DNA from: Micromonospora echinospora
Lineage (GTDB): Bacteria > Actinomycetota > Actinomycetes > Mycobacteriales > Micromonosporaceae
Assembly: GCF_900091495.1 (NCBI RefSeq)
Contig: NZ_LT607413.1
Span: 5,409,001 to 5,473,000 of the forward strand
DNA length: 64,000 nt
Reading direction: 5' to 3'
Both the position numbers and the translations under genes were made by a program. This document shows positions 1-8,527 of the stretch, one piece after another (position 1 is the stretch's first letter; each line of letters starts with the position of its first letter). The notes below the pieces were generated by a model that had not been told where the DNA came from, searched no databases, and saw only the letters and a list, made by a program, of their open reading frames with translations.

Positions 1-1
1 C

Positions 2-1477
2 CGCGACCTCTACGCCGAGTACGCCGACCTGCGTCACCGCATCGGCCTGGTGCCGCAGGACGACATCCTGCACCGGCAGCTGACCGTACGCCGGGCGATG
101 CGCTACGCGGCCGGGCTGCGCTTCGGTGCCGACGTGACGCCTGCGGAGCGGGACCGGCGCATCGACGAGGTGCTCGACCAACTCGCCCTCACCGCGCACG
201 CCGACCAGCGGATCGACACGCTCTCCGGCGGACAGCGCAAGCGCACCTCGGTGGCCCTGGAACTGCTCACCGAGCCGTCGCTGCTCTTCCTCGACGAGCC
301 GACCTCGGGGCTCGACCCGGCGCTGGACCGTGACGTGATGCACGGCCTGCGCGAGCTGGCCGACCGGGGCCGGACCGTCGTGGTGGTGACGCACAGCCCG
401 CTGCACCTGAACGTGTGCGACCGGGTGCTCGTCCTCGCCCGGGGCGGCAAGGTCGCCTACTTCGGCCCGCCGGACGAGCTGCTCGACTTCTTCGGGGCGG
501 CCGAGTACGCCGACGTGTTCACCGCGGTCGCCGCCGAGCCGGACGTCTGGGCCGCCCGGTTCGCGGCCACCCGCGCGCCGGCCGTGGCCGCCCCGCCGAC
601 CGAGCGGGCGGTGGCCACCGCGCCGCCGCCGCGCCAGGGCTGGTGGCGGCAGATGGCGATCCTGACCCGCCGCACGGTCGCCGTCACCCTCGCCGACCGG
701 TTGTACGCGGCCCTCTCCCTGGGCCTGCCGGTGGGTCTCGCCGCCCTGCTGCACGTGGTCCCCGGGTCCGACGGTCTCGGCGTGCCCGCCCAACCGCCCG
801 GACGTAGCACCGAGGCCGCCGAGCTGCTGGTCATCCTGATCACCGGGGCGATCTTCATCGGGCTGGCCGGTGGGATCCGGGAGTTCGTCGGGGAGGGTGC
901 CATCTACCGCCGGGAACGGGCGGTGGGCCTGGCGCCCGGGGCCTACCTCAGCGCGAAGCTCGCCGTGTTCGCGGTGCTGAACGCGTTCCAGGCGACCCTG
1001 TTCGTCCTGCTCGGCCTGTTCGGGCGGCCGGCGCCGTCCGAGGCGGTCGTCCTGGGCGGGCCGTTGGTCGAGCTGATCGTGGTGGTCTGGCTGACCACGC
1101 TGGCCGCCACCGTCCTGGGGCTGCTGGTGAGCGTGTACGTGTCGACCAGTGAGCAGACGATGCCGGTGCTGGTCGGGCTGGTGATGGCGCAGCTCGTGCT
1201 CTGCGGCGGGCTGTTCGCCGTGGTCGGGCGTGCCGGCATCGAACAGCTCTCCTGGCTCGCCCCGGCCCGCTGGGGCTACGCCGCCGCCGCGTCCACCGTG
1301 GATCTGCGCGCGATTATGCTGAAGCCCACGCCGGACGCGCTCTGGGCGCACACCACCGGCGCCTGGAGCTGGGCGATGGCCGTCCTGGCCGGCCAGACCG
1401 TCTGGCTGACCGTGGCGGTGCGGTGGGCGCTACGCCGCCACGAGCCCGCACTGGAAAGCCGGAGGAAGCGCACGTGA
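2..1477 (+). CDS. ABC exporter, ATPase fused to ABC-2 permease (5' truncated)
   Basis: The reading frame is open from base 2, so the gene begins before the window; the Walker A loop is missing. The visible part starts just before the Q-loop (GLVPQDD), followed by the ABC signature TLSGGQRKR, Walker B LLFLDEPTSGLD and the H-loop VVTHSP. A linker leads to a membrane half with about six hydrophobic segments, as in ABC-2/ABCG half transporters. The order nucleotide-binding domain then membrane domain, and the wording around the Q-loop, resemble mycobacterial Rv1747-like exporters, which usually carry FHA domains at the N-terminus; that part would lie outside the window. The substrate is unknown. 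The stop overlaps the next gene's GTG start (GTGA), so the two are probably translationally coupled. Confidence 0.88.
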   Translation, partial: RDLYAEYADLRHRIGLVPQDDILHRQLTVRRAMRYAAGLRFGADVTPAERDRRIDEVLDQLALTAHADQRIDTLSGGQRKRTSVALELLTEPSLLFLDEPTSGLDPALDRDVMHGLRELADRGRTVVVVTHSPLHLNVCDRVLVLARGGKVAYFGPPDELLDFFGAAEYADVFTAVAAEPDVWAARFAATRAPAVAAPPTERAVATAPPPRQGWWRQMAILTRRTVAVTLADRLYAALSLGLPVGLAALLHVVPGSDGLGVPAQPPGRSTEAAELLVILITGAIFIGLAGGIREFVGEGAIYRRERAVGLAPGAYLSAKLAVFAVLNAFQATLFVLLGLFGRPAPSEAVVLGGPLVELIVVVWLTTLAATVLGLLVSVYVSTSEQTMPVLVGLVMAQLVLCGGLFAVVGRAGIEQLSWLAPARWGYAAAASTVDLRAIMLKPTPDALWAHTTGAWSWAMAVLAGQTVWLTVAVRWALRRHEPALESRRKRT

Positions 1478-2115
1478 ACCGCAAAGACTCGGCCGCCGCC
1501 CTCGAAGCCGTGCTGCGCGACGGCTGGAGCAGTGCCTGTCAGCTGTACGAGCACCTGGCGCGTGGTGGCCAACTGGTCGCCCTGCCCCCCAGCGGCCTGC
1601 GGCTGAGCCCGAACGAGGTGATCTTCAGCGACACGCCGCTGGGTTACGCACGCTTCTACGGCACCACCGTCCAGTACCGGGAGAGCAGCAACTTCTGGTT
1701 CGGCTCGACGGGCTTCGTGCTGGCCGGCATGGCGGGTGACGCGATCAGCAACGCCAGTGCCCGCAGCCGGGCCCAGGCGATGGCGGCGGCGCAGTGGCGG
1801 GACCAGGCGCAGGTGCGGATGATCCTGACCAACCAGCGGCTGCTCGGGGACTACCAGGGCAACCTGCTGAGTTTCTGGCACAACGGGGTGGTCGAGCTCA
1901 CCGCCGACCTGACCCAGTGGTCGTTCATCCTCCGCTACCAGGAGGGCAACCCGTTGATGCTGCACGGGCCGGCGGCGCCGTGGTACGCGGTGGCCGTCGC
2001 CTGGCTGATCTTCGGCCCGCAGGGCCTTCAGCTTCCGGCGCTGGCCCCGGTCAGCGCGTCCGTCGCGCAGCGCTCCCGCGCCATCACCGGCGAGGTCGTG
2101 GACGGGCAGCCCTGA
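1474..2115 (+). CDS. Hypothetical protein coupled to the ABC exporter
   Basis: A 213-residue protein. The GTG start was chosen because it overlaps the exporter stop by 4 nt and has GGAGGAAG at a proper distance; an in-frame start further upstream would run deep into the exporter gene. I do not recognise a named family. The sequence is mostly soluble-looking. The middle reads like a lipid- or membrane-associated beta domain of the GRAM/PH type (MILTNQRLLGD, then SFWHNGVVELTADL), an arrangement seen in small proteins that respond to nucleotide or membrane state; this is a guess. It has no signal peptide and no clear transmembrane helix apart from one weak hydrophobic stretch near the end (WYAVAVAWLIFG). 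Coupling suggests an accessory role for the exporter. Confidence 0.75.
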   Translation: MNRKDSAAALEAVLRDGWSSACQLYEHLARGGQLVALPPSGLRLSPNEVIFSDTPLGYARFYGTTVQYRESSNFWFGSTGFVLAGMAGDAISNASARSRAQAMAAAQWRDQAQVRMILTNQRLLGDYQGNLLSFWHNGVVELTADLTQWSFILRYQEGNPLMLHGPAAPWYAVAVAWLIFGPQGLQLPALAPVSASVAQRSRAITGEVVDGQP

Positions 2116-2120
2116 CCGGC

Positions 2121-2714
2121 TCAGGCCACCCGGGTGGGCGCGGCCGGACGGGGTGCCGTCGCGTCGGGAACGGGGTCGTGGCCCCGGGCTAGGCCGGAAC
2201 GGAGGTCGACGGCGGTGTACCTGGAGTCGAAGGTGTCCCCACCGCTGCCCTCGAAGGCGGCGGCGATGGCCACCAGCAGGTAGAACGGGGCGAAGGACCA
2301 CCAGAAGGCCCGCCAGCCTCCCCGCCAGGCGCCGGACCGCCTCCCGTCGGAGATCCTGACGGAGCGCATGCCGGCGACGACGTCCCCGAGGCTACCGACC
2401 GAGCCCCAGATCATGCCGTACGCGACGACCACCACGAACCAGACGGCGGCCATGACGGCGACGTACACGCCGGTGCTGGCGGACATGGCCGTGCCCAACC
2501 GGCCGAGGGCGAAGCCCTGGTTGGCCGCGTGGACCGCGCCCATCAGGACCCCGGCCACCACCATCACCACGAGAGCGTCCAGGGTCCGGCCCCAGAAGTG
2601 CGACCAACCGGCCTTGCGGACGTACCGGACGCCGGTGTCCGGGTGCCGACGTACCGGTCGCCCGGTCACGCTGTCGATCAGCCCGGTGACGGACGGCGGT
2701 GTGGAGTTGCTCAT
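2121..2714 (-). CDS. RDD family membrane protein
   Basis: About 197 residues from the ATG at 2714 (MSNSTPPS), which has GGGAAG upstream; longer in-frame starts would add an Arg/Pro-rich stretch that looks non-coding. It has an N-terminal cytoplasmic region, then hydrophobic segments (DALVVMVVAGVLMGAVHA, VYVAVMAAVWFVVVVAYGMI, FWWSFAPFYLLVAIAAAF) and the charged RDD-type start of the first helix (WGRTLDALVV). RDD proteins are small integral membrane proteins, often of unknown or transport-related function. It converges with the preceding gene, five bases separating the two stops. No partner gene indicates its job. Confidence 0.8.
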   Translation of the reverse strand: MSNSTPPSVTGLIDSVTGRPVRRHPDTGVRYVRKAGWSHFWGRTLDALVVMVVAGVLMGAVHAANQGFALGRLGTAMSASTGVYVAVMAAVWFVVVVAYGMIWGSVGSLGDVVAGMRSVRISDGRRSGAWRGGWRAFWWSFAPFYLLVAIAAAFEGSGGDTFDSRYTAVDLRSGLARGHDPVPDATAPRPAAPTRVA

Positions 2715-2860
2715 GGTGCCCTTCCCGGTCGGCTCGACTGGCGACGTGGACCTGGACGGTACATCGTCGGTGCTCGCCCGGGGCGCGACCTCGGTGCCCA
2801 TGCGGCGTGGAACACGGCGGAGCGTCGGGACCGCCGCGCGCGGTCGGCCGGGAAGGTCGA

Positions 2861-3844
2861 TCAGAGCGGTTCGCCGGCCGTCGCGGGGCGGCCGGCGCGG
2901 AACGTGTGGCGGTAGGCCGTCGGCGGCACGCCGATCGCGGCGGTCAGGTGTTGACGCAACGAGGCGGCCGTTCCGAATCCCGCCTCGCCGGCGACGCGGT
3001 CGACCGGGAGGTCGGTCGACTCCAGCAGCCGACGGGCGTGTTCGACGCGTTGCTGGGTCAACCACTGGCCGGGGGTCATGCCGACCTCGTCCCGGAAGCG
3101 CCGGGAGAACGTCCGCACGCTCATCCGTGCGTGCTCGGCCAGCTCGGAAAGGGGGAGTGGTCGATGGAGCTGGCCGAGTGCCCAGTCGCGGGTCGTGGAC
3201 GTGGTGGCCGCCGAGGGCTCGGGCACCGGACGTTCGATGAACTGCGCCTGACCGCCTTCGCGCCAGGGCGGGATGACGCATCGGCGTGCGACCCGGTTGG
3301 CGACCTCGCTGCCGTGGTCACGGCGTACGAGGTGCATGCACAGGTCGAGTCCGGCGGCCACCCCCGCCGCCGTGAGCACGTCCCCGTCGTCGACGAACAG
3401 TACGTCCGGATCGAGCTTGACCTGCGGGAACATCCGTTGGAACCGGTCGGCCTCGTTCCAGTGCGTCGTCGCCGCGCGACCATCGAGCAGACCTGCGGCG
3501 GCGAGGACGTACGACGCGGTGCAGATCGACACGATCCGGGCACCCGGCCGGAGGCGGGCGAGCGCCTCGGCCAGCTCGTCGGGAAGCCAGCTACGGTCCT
3601 CGGACGGGTCGCAGGCGAACGGCGGGATCACCAGGGTGTCCGCCGCGTCGAGGGCCTCGGCTCCGTGCTCCACCGCGAGGGCGAAGTCCGCGCTGGTCCG
3701 GACCGGGCCGCCGTCGAGGCTGCACGTGACCACCTCGTAGAGCGGGCCACCGTCCGCGCCCGTCGCGGTGCCGAAGATCCGGACCGGGATGCTCAGTTCG
3801 AACGGGTAGACCCCCTCGAGGGCCAGGACGACGACGCGGTGCAT
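2861..3844 (-). CDS. GlxA family AraC-type transcriptional regulator
   Basis: 327 residues. Residues 1 to about 170 form a DJ-1/PfpI (class I glutamine amidotransferase-like) domain typical of GlxA regulators; the C-terminal 100 residues are an AraC-type double helix-turn-helix (SVRTFSRRFRDEVGMTPGQW, then the second helix with VAGEAGFGTAASLRQHL). The DJ-1 domain probably senses a small ligand. Start ATG at 3844 with AAAGGA upstream. It is divergent from the oxidoreductase at 3947 across about 100 bp, a common arrangement for a regulator and its target, so control of that gene is likely but unproven. Confidence 0.9.
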   Translation of the reverse strand: MHRVVVLALEGVYPFELSIPVRIFGTATGADGGPLYEVVTCSLDGGPVRTSADFALAVEHGAEALDAADTLVIPPFACDPSEDRSWLPDELAEALARLRPGARIVSICTASYVLAAAGLLDGRAATTHWNEADRFQRMFPQVKLDPDVLFVDDGDVLTAAGVAAGLDLCMHLVRRDHGSEVANRVARRCVIPPWREGGQAQFIERPVPEPSAATTSTTRDWALGQLHRPLPLSELAEHARMSVRTFSRRFRDEVGMTPGQWLTQQRVEHARRLLESTDLPVDRVAGEAGFGTAASLRQHLTAAIGVPPTAYRHTFRAGRPATAGEPL

Positions 3845-3946
3845 GGCCAGATCCTTTCACATGTTGGCGATCCGGCCACTCGTCGGGCGGTCCCGTCTCC
3901 CGCAGTGTTGCTCGTGCGTCAGTCACCGACCGTACGGAGCAGAGAA

Positions 3947-4888
3947 ATGATCATGCGTGCTGTCAGCCAGGACTCGCTCGGGGGACCCGAGGTGTTGCGG
4001 GTGGTGGAGGTGGACCGCCCGGAACCCGGGATCTCGGAGGTTCTCGTCCGGGTCCACGCCGCCGGTGTCAACCCGACCGACCTGTGGCACCGGGCCACCG
4101 GCGGGCTGCTCGGCGAGACGCCGGTCAGGCTGGGCTGGGACGTGTCCGGCGTCGTCGAGGCGGTCGGGCTCGGCGTCACGATGTTCCGACCGGGCGACGA
4201 GGTGTTCGGCATGCCCCGGCTACCGCAACCGGCGGGCACGTACGCGGAGTACGTGACCTCCCCGGCGCGGCACCTGGCCCGCAAGCCTGCGGCGCTCTCC
4301 CACGTGGAGGCCGCCGCGCTCCCGCTCGCGGCGCTCACCGCGTACCAGTCGTTGGTCGACACCGCCGGGGTGCGCCCCGGCCAGCGGGTGCTGGTCCATG
4401 CCGCGGCCGGCGGCGTCGGCCACCTCGCCGTCCAGATCGCCAAGGCGCACGGCGCCCACGTCGTCGGCACCGCCCGCGCGGCCAAGCACGCCTTCGTGCG
4501 TGGTGTCGGCGCCGACGAGGTCATCGACTACACCCGGGTCGACTTCGCGTCGGCGGTGAGCGACGTCGACATCGTGATCGACACCATCGGGGGTGACTAC
4601 GGGCCGCGCTCACTCCGGACCCTGCGCACCGGCGGCATCGTGGTGTCGCTCGCCTCGCCAGCCGAGGCCCGCCTGGCGGTGGAGGCGTGCGACCTGGGCG
4701 TACGGGCCGGCTTTACGATCGTCGAACCCGACCATGCGGGGATGAAGGCGATCGCGGCGCTCGTCGAAGCCGGGCAGTTGCGCCCCGAGGTCGCCGTGGT
4801 GCTGCCGCTCGACCAGGTCGCCAAGGCCCACGAGATCGCCCAGGCCGGCCGTACGACCGGCAAGATCGTCCTTACCGTCGTCGACTGA
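3947..4888 (+). CDS. NADP-dependent oxidoreductase, zinc-independent MDR (quinone oxidoreductase-like)
   Basis: 313 residues from ATG 3947; GGAG lies 7 bases upstream, which fits better than the second ATG at 3953. The N-terminal GroES-like fold (GVNPTDLWHRATGG) is followed by a Rossmann domain with the motif AAAGGVGHLAVQIAKAHG for NADPH. The structural and catalytic zinc cysteines of alcohol dehydrogenases are absent, which places it with quinone reductase/zeta-crystallin type enzymes that reduce quinones, enones or aldehydes. It is probably cytoplasmic and possibly induced through the divergent GlxA-type regulator in response to an electrophile. The substrate cannot be told from sequence. 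Confidence 0.9.
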   Translation: MIMRAVSQDSLGGPEVLRVVEVDRPEPGISEVLVRVHAAGVNPTDLWHRATGGLLGETPVRLGWDVSGVVEAVGLGVTMFRPGDEVFGMPRLPQPAGTYAEYVTSPARHLARKPAALSHVEAAALPLAALTAYQSLVDTAGVRPGQRVLVHAAAGGVGHLAVQIAKAHGAHVVGTARAAKHAFVRGVGADEVIDYTRVDFASAVSDVDIVIDTIGGDYGPRSLRTLRTGGIVVSLASPAEARLAVEACDLGVRAGFTIVEPDHAGMKAIAALVEAGQLRPEVAVVLPLDQVAKAHEIAQAGRTTGKIVLTVVD

Positions 4889-4910
4889 CTGGAACCGGCT
4901 CCCGCTCCTG

Positions 4911-4974
4911 CCGGCGGAAGGGGGGCAGCGGCTGTCCACAGGCGCATCGCCTCTGACCGGTCTCCTTCCGCCGG
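4911..4974. terminator. Inverted repeat between convergent genes
   Basis: The arms CCGGCGGAAGG (4911-4921) and CCTTCCGCCGG (4964-4974) are perfect 11-bp complements separated by 42 bases. It sits between the convergent stops of the oxidoreductase and the ABC permease, so a bidirectional terminator is plausible. The loop is long and there is no U-tract. Confidence 0.4.
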
Positions 4975-5080
4975 CCCCGACACCCGACCTCGTCGACAGC
5001 GCCGAAACCTGACGAAGGTCAGGCCAGGGGCGGACCGGTGGCGTCCCCCGTCAGGACCGGCGACGGGCGGGGAGGACGGG

Positions 5081-5920
5081 TCACTTGACCGCGCCGGCGG
5101 TGAGGCCGGCGACGAAGTAGCGCTGCAACGCCAGGAAGCCGGCCACGACCGGGACGCTGACCACCAGGGAGGCCGCCATGACCTGGTTCCAGTAGACGTT
5201 GAACTGGGTGGAGTAGCCCTGGAGGCCGACGGCCAGGGTGCGGCTGGACTCGTCGGTCATCACCGAGGCGAAGAGCACCTCGCCCCAGGCGGTCATGAAC
5301 GCGTACACGGCGACCGCGACCACCCCGGGCACCGCCGCCGGCAGCACCACCTGGAACAGGGTCCGCAGCGGCCCCGCGCCGTCGACCTGCGCGGCCTCGT
5401 CCAGGCCACGCGGGATGGAGTCGAAGTAGCCGACCAGCATCCAGATGGAGAACGGCAGCGAGAAGGTGAGGTACGTGACGATCAGGCCGGTCCGGCTGGC
5501 GTACAGCTGGACGCCGGTGGCGTTGCCCAGGTTGACGTAGATCAGGAAGAGCGGCAGGAGGAACAGGATGCCGGGGAACATCTGGGTGGACAGCACGGTC
5601 ACCGAGAACAGCCCCCGGCCCCGGAACCGGTAGCGGCTGACCGCGAACGCCGCGAAGATCGCCACGGTGACCGAGAAGACCGCCGCCACCGAGGAGACGA
5701 CCAGGCTGTTGACCAGGTAGCGGCCCAGCGGCACGGTCGACCACATGTCCACGAACGCCTGCGCGGTCGGCCGGCGCGGCCACCAGGTGAACGCGCTCTG
5801 CACGTCCTGCAACGGCTTGAGCGACGAGCTGACCATCACGTAGAGCGGGGCGAGCACGAAGACCGCGAGCAGGGTCAGCACGACCCGACGGGAGCAGCGC
5901 TCGGCGGTGGTCTCACGCAT
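5081..5920 (-). CDS. Carbohydrate ABC transporter permease (MalG type)
   Basis: 279 residues with six predicted membrane helices. The cytoplasmic EAA loop (EAAQVDGAGPLRTLF) contacts the transport ATPase, and the N-terminal segment LTLLAVFVLAPLYVMVSSSLK is typical of MalG/CUT1 permeases. It is the last gene of a three-gene operon; its start overlaps the end of the MalF-type gene by 8 nt. The operon has no ATPase gene, so a shared MsiK-type multi-sugar ATPase encoded elsewhere probably energises it, as in many actinomycetes. The sugar is not known; context (ROK regulator, nearby secreted glycan-binding enzyme) suggests an oligosaccharide. Confidence 0.93.
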   Translation of the reverse strand: MRETTAERCSRRVVLTLLAVFVLAPLYVMVSSSLKPLQDVQSAFTWWPRRPTAQAFVDMWSTVPLGRYLVNSLVVSSVAAVFSVTVAIFAAFAVSRYRFRGRGLFSVTVLSTQMFPGILFLLPLFLIYVNLGNATGVQLYASRTGLIVTYLTFSLPFSIWMLVGYFDSIPRGLDEAAQVDGAGPLRTLFQVVLPAAVPGVVAVAVYAFMTAWGEVLFASVMTDESSRTLAVGLQGYSTQFNVYWNQVMAASLVVSVPVVAGFLALQRYFVAGLTAGAVK

Positions 5921-6872
5921 CGTTCCTCCGGCGGTTGGTGAGCAGCAGGTACCCGGAGGTGACCAGGAGCAGGAAGAGCAGCAGCGCCACCGACATCGCC
6001 GAGCCGGAGCCGAAGTCCCAGGTCTCGAACGAGCTGCGGTAGATGTGGATGGAGATCAGGTCGGCCTGCTCGGGCGCGGAGCCGCCGAAGAGGACGTACG
6101 GGGTGTTGAAATCGTTGAAGGTCCACAGGAACAGCACCAGCAGCAGGACCAGGTTGACCGGGCGCAGCATGGGCAGCGTCACCGAGCGCAGCCGCCGCCA
6201 GAAGCCCGCGCCGTCCATGGCGGCGGCCTCGTACAGGTCGCCGGGAATGTTCTGCAGGCCCGCCATGACGCACAGGAAGGCGAACGGCCAGGTCCGCCAG
6301 ATCGACACGACCAGCAACGCGACGAAGCTGTTCTCCCCGATGAGCCAGAACGGCCGGTCGCCGAGCAGATGCAGTTGGTCGACCAGGACGTGGTTGACCA
6401 GACCGGTGTCCCGCTGGAACAGGAAGCTCCAGGTGATCACCGCGGTGTAGACCGGCAGGGCGTACGGGGTGAGGAAGAGCGCGCGCAGCAGTCCCCGGCC
6501 CCGGAACGGACGGTGCAGCAGGACGGCGGCGGTGGTGCCGAGCACCCAGGAGATCCCGACCGAGGCGACCGTGAAGACCAGGGTCACCCGGAACGAGCGC
6601 AGCAGCGCGGCCCCGGCGGCGGAGTCGACGTCGAGCACCAGACGGTAGTTGTCCCACCCCACGAACGGGGCGGTGGACCAGTCACGGATGTGGAACTGGG
6701 TCAGCTCCAGCAGGCTCATCCCGGCGCCGACCAGCATCGGCACCACGTGGATCGCCAGTTCCAGCACGATCGCCGGGGCGAGCAGCAGGTACGGCAGGAG
6801 CGGTCGTCGGGGGCGGGTGGCCCCGGCCCGGGGTGCCGGTGCGGGGACGTCGCGGACGGTACGGGTTGCCAT
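5913..6872 (-). CDS. Carbohydrate ABC transporter permease (MalF type)
   Basis: 319 residues from ATG 6872 (MATRTVRD), chosen because GAGAGGA lies just upstream; the longer frame to 6932 would begin inside a perfect hairpin. It has a hydrophobic start (LLPYLLLAPAIVLELAIHVVPML), six membrane helices and the EAA motif EAAAMDGAGFWRRL. It partners the downstream MalG-type permease, and both form the channel for the lipoprotein at 6937-8232. A long hairpin separates it from the binding-protein gene, probably giving much less permease than binding protein. Confidence 0.93.
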   Translation of the reverse strand: MATRTVRDVPAPAPRAGATRPRRPLLPYLLLAPAIVLELAIHVVPMLVGAGMSLLELTQFHIRDWSTAPFVGWDNYRLVLDVDSAAGAALLRSFRVTLVFTVASVGISWVLGTTAAVLLHRPFRGRGLLRALFLTPYALPVYTAVITWSFLFQRDTGLVNHVLVDQLHLLGDRPFWLIGENSFVALLVVSIWRTWPFAFLCVMAGLQNIPGDLYEAAAMDGAGFWRRLRSVTLPMLRPVNLVLLLVLFLWTFNDFNTPYVLFGGSAPEQADLISIHIYRSSFETWDFGSGSAMSVALLLFLLLVTSGYLLLTNRRRNDA

Positions 6873-6887
6873 CGGGGTCCTCTCGCT

Positions 6888-6927
6888 CCGGTGGCCGTCG
6901 ACGGGACCTCCCGTCGACGGCCACCGG
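6888..6927 (-). terminator. 18-bp perfect hairpin between binding-protein and permease genes
   Basis: Bases 6888-6905 and 6910-6927 are perfectly complementary with a 4-base loop. It lies wholly in the short gap between the binding-protein stop and the MalF-type start. In sugar ABC operons such intercistronic structures (REP-like in malE-malF) attenuate read-through or protect the upstream message from 3' exonucleases. No U-tract follows, so mRNA stabilisation or partial termination is more likely than full termination. Confidence 0.65.
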
Positions 6928-6936
6928 CCCAACCGG

Positions 6937-8232
6937 TCAGCGCATCTGCTGCTGGGCCGTGCCGAGCTTCTGTCGGACGCTCTCCTCGGTGACCGGCCTG
7001 CCCCGGGCCGCGTCGGCGAAGAGTTCCTTGATGGCGGTGCCGACCAGCGTCTCGAACGTGCTCTCGTCGGGCACCTGCGGCAGCGGGGCCGCGGTGGTGG
7101 CGAGGGTCTCCCGGAGCACCGTCTGCTCTGCGGCGGCGAACGCGGGGTCGTCGGCGACCGACGTCACCGGCGGCAGCGAGCCGTACGTCCGGTTGAGCGT
7201 GACCTGCGCGGCGTCGCTGGTCATGAACTTGACGAAGTCCAGCGCGGCGTCCCGGTTCCTGGTGTGCTTGAACACCGCGATGTTGATCCCGGCGACCATG
7301 CTGTTGACCTTCTTGCCGCCGGGCGGCGGGGCGGCGAGGAACGGCACCGGCGCCACGCCGTACGCGTCGGCGGCCATGTTCTGCGACGTCAGGTTCGCGC
7401 CAGCGGCCTGCCAGAGCAGCATCGCCGCCCGGCCGTTGGCGAAGTCGGAGACCGACTGGTTCTGCGCGTACTCCGCGTTGCTCGGGTTGACGATCCGGTC
7501 GACGGCCATCAGGTCGACGTACCGTTTCACCGCGGCGACGTTCTGCGGCGTGTCGAAGGTCGGCTTGCCGGCGGAGTCGAACCACTCGCCGCCGTACTGC
7601 TGGCTGAAGGTGAAGGCGTGGTGCGCGTTCTCCGAGGGGTTGGCCCCTTCGACGGCGAGGCCCCACCGACCGTTGCCGGTCAACCGTCGGCCGACGTCGG
7701 CAACCTGCTCCCAGGTGGTCGGCGGGGCGGTGATCCCGGCGTCGGCGAACGCCTTCCTGTTGTAGTACAGGGCGTAGGCGAGGCTGTAGAGCGGCACGGC
7801 GGCGGGAGGCTTGCCGGGAGCGCCGGCGGCGGCCAGCGCGGCCGGGACGAACCGCTCCCGGCCACCGATCCGCTCCAGGGTGGCGTCGTCGAACTCGACA
7901 AGCGCGCCGGTCGCCTGCAACGACGCCGACCAGGTGTTACCGATGTTGACCACGTCCGGGCCCTGTCCGGAGGTGGCGGCGGTCAGCAGCCGGTTGAGCA
8001 GGTCCGACCAGGGCACCACCTCGACGGTGACCTTGATGCCGGTCTGCTGCTCGAACCGGTCCAGCTCGGGTTGGAGGATCTTCTTGTCGGCCTCCAGGCT
8101 GCCGCCCTGGTTGCTGGCCCAGTAGGTGAGGGTCTTGCCGGACCCGCCGGGGTCGTCCGAGCCGCCGCAGGCGGTCAGCGAGGCGGCCACGAGGACGGCG
8201 GCGGCGAGTGTCGCGAGGAGACGTCTCGACAC
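6937..8232 (-). CDS. Extracellular sugar-binding lipoprotein of ABC transporter
   Basis: 431 residues from GTG 8232 (SRRLLATLAAAVLVAAS); GGAAGGG is well placed upstream, and the longer frame would add about 66 Pro/Arg-rich residues before the signal. The signal peptide ends in a lipobox LTAC followed by GGSDD, so the protein is anchored outside the membrane. The mature part has the family-1 solute-binding fold (LTYWASNQGG near the start, TYGSLPPV and FMTSDAAQVTL near the end). It captures the sugar for the two permeases downstream. The ROK gene is divergently placed and an operator-like palindrome lies about 200 bases upstream of the start. Confidence 0.92.
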   Translation of the reverse strand: MSRRLLATLAAAVLVAASLTACGGSDDPGGSGKTLTYWASNQGGSLEADKKILQPELDRFEQQTGIKVTVEVVPWSDLLNRLLTAATSGQGPDVVNIGNTWSASLQATGALVEFDDATLERIGGRERFVPAALAAAGAPGKPPAAVPLYSLAYALYYNRKAFADAGITAPPTTWEQVADVGRRLTGNGRWGLAVEGANPSENAHHAFTFSQQYGGEWFDSAGKPTFDTPQNVAAVKRYVDLMAVDRIVNPSNAEYAQNQSVSDFANGRAAMLLWQAAGANLTSQNMAADAYGVAPVPFLAAPPPGGKKVNSMVAGINIAVFKHTRNRDAALDFVKFMTSDAAQVTLNRTYGSLPPVTSVADDPAFAAAEQTVLRETLATTAAPLPQVPDESTFETLVGTAIKELFADAARGRPVTEESVRQKLGTAQQQMR

Positions 8233-8429
8233 GATCGGCCCTTCCGGTGCGAGTGGTGGGGCGCCGGCCCCGGTGGCGCGGAGGGGTCGGACGGCGGCGG
8301 GGCGACGGCCCCGGGGCGGTGCTGCCGGGGCACGTGGTGCGTGGGGCGGCGGTGCGCGTGGTGCCGGGAACGCGTGGTGCGGCAGGGCGGGGGCGACGTG
8401 CCGCACCGGGCCGGACGGTAGTTGCATCA

Positions 8430-8458
8430 CTACTTAATGAATGTTGCCATTAAAGTAG
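8430..8458. promoter_or_regulatory. Operator-like palindrome in ROK/ABC divergent region
   Basis: CTACTTAATG (8430-8439) and CATTAAAGTAG (8448-8458) form an inverted repeat with one unpaired base, in an A+T-rich island inside otherwise very G+C-rich DNA. It lies between the divergent ROK regulator and the sugar importer operon. ROK repressors (NagC, Mlc, XylR) bind similar A+T-rich dyads, so this is the probable autoregulatory and operon operator. Confidence 0.6.
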
Positions 8459-8527
8459 TTCGATGCGTGGGGCGTCAAGTACGGGGCTGTGCCGTCGCCC
8501 CGGGCGGCCCGGGGATCGAGGTGGCGT

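Noticed and set aside
2699..3946. Upstream extension of the oxidoreductase (about 400 extra residues in frame)
   Set aside because: It is antisense to the GlxA-type regulator, has no domain, and an ATG with GGAG lies at the expected family start.
6888..6927. Intercistronic hairpin as a mobile element end
   Set aside because: No transposase, no target duplication, and its place between binding-protein and permease genes fits an mRNA structure.
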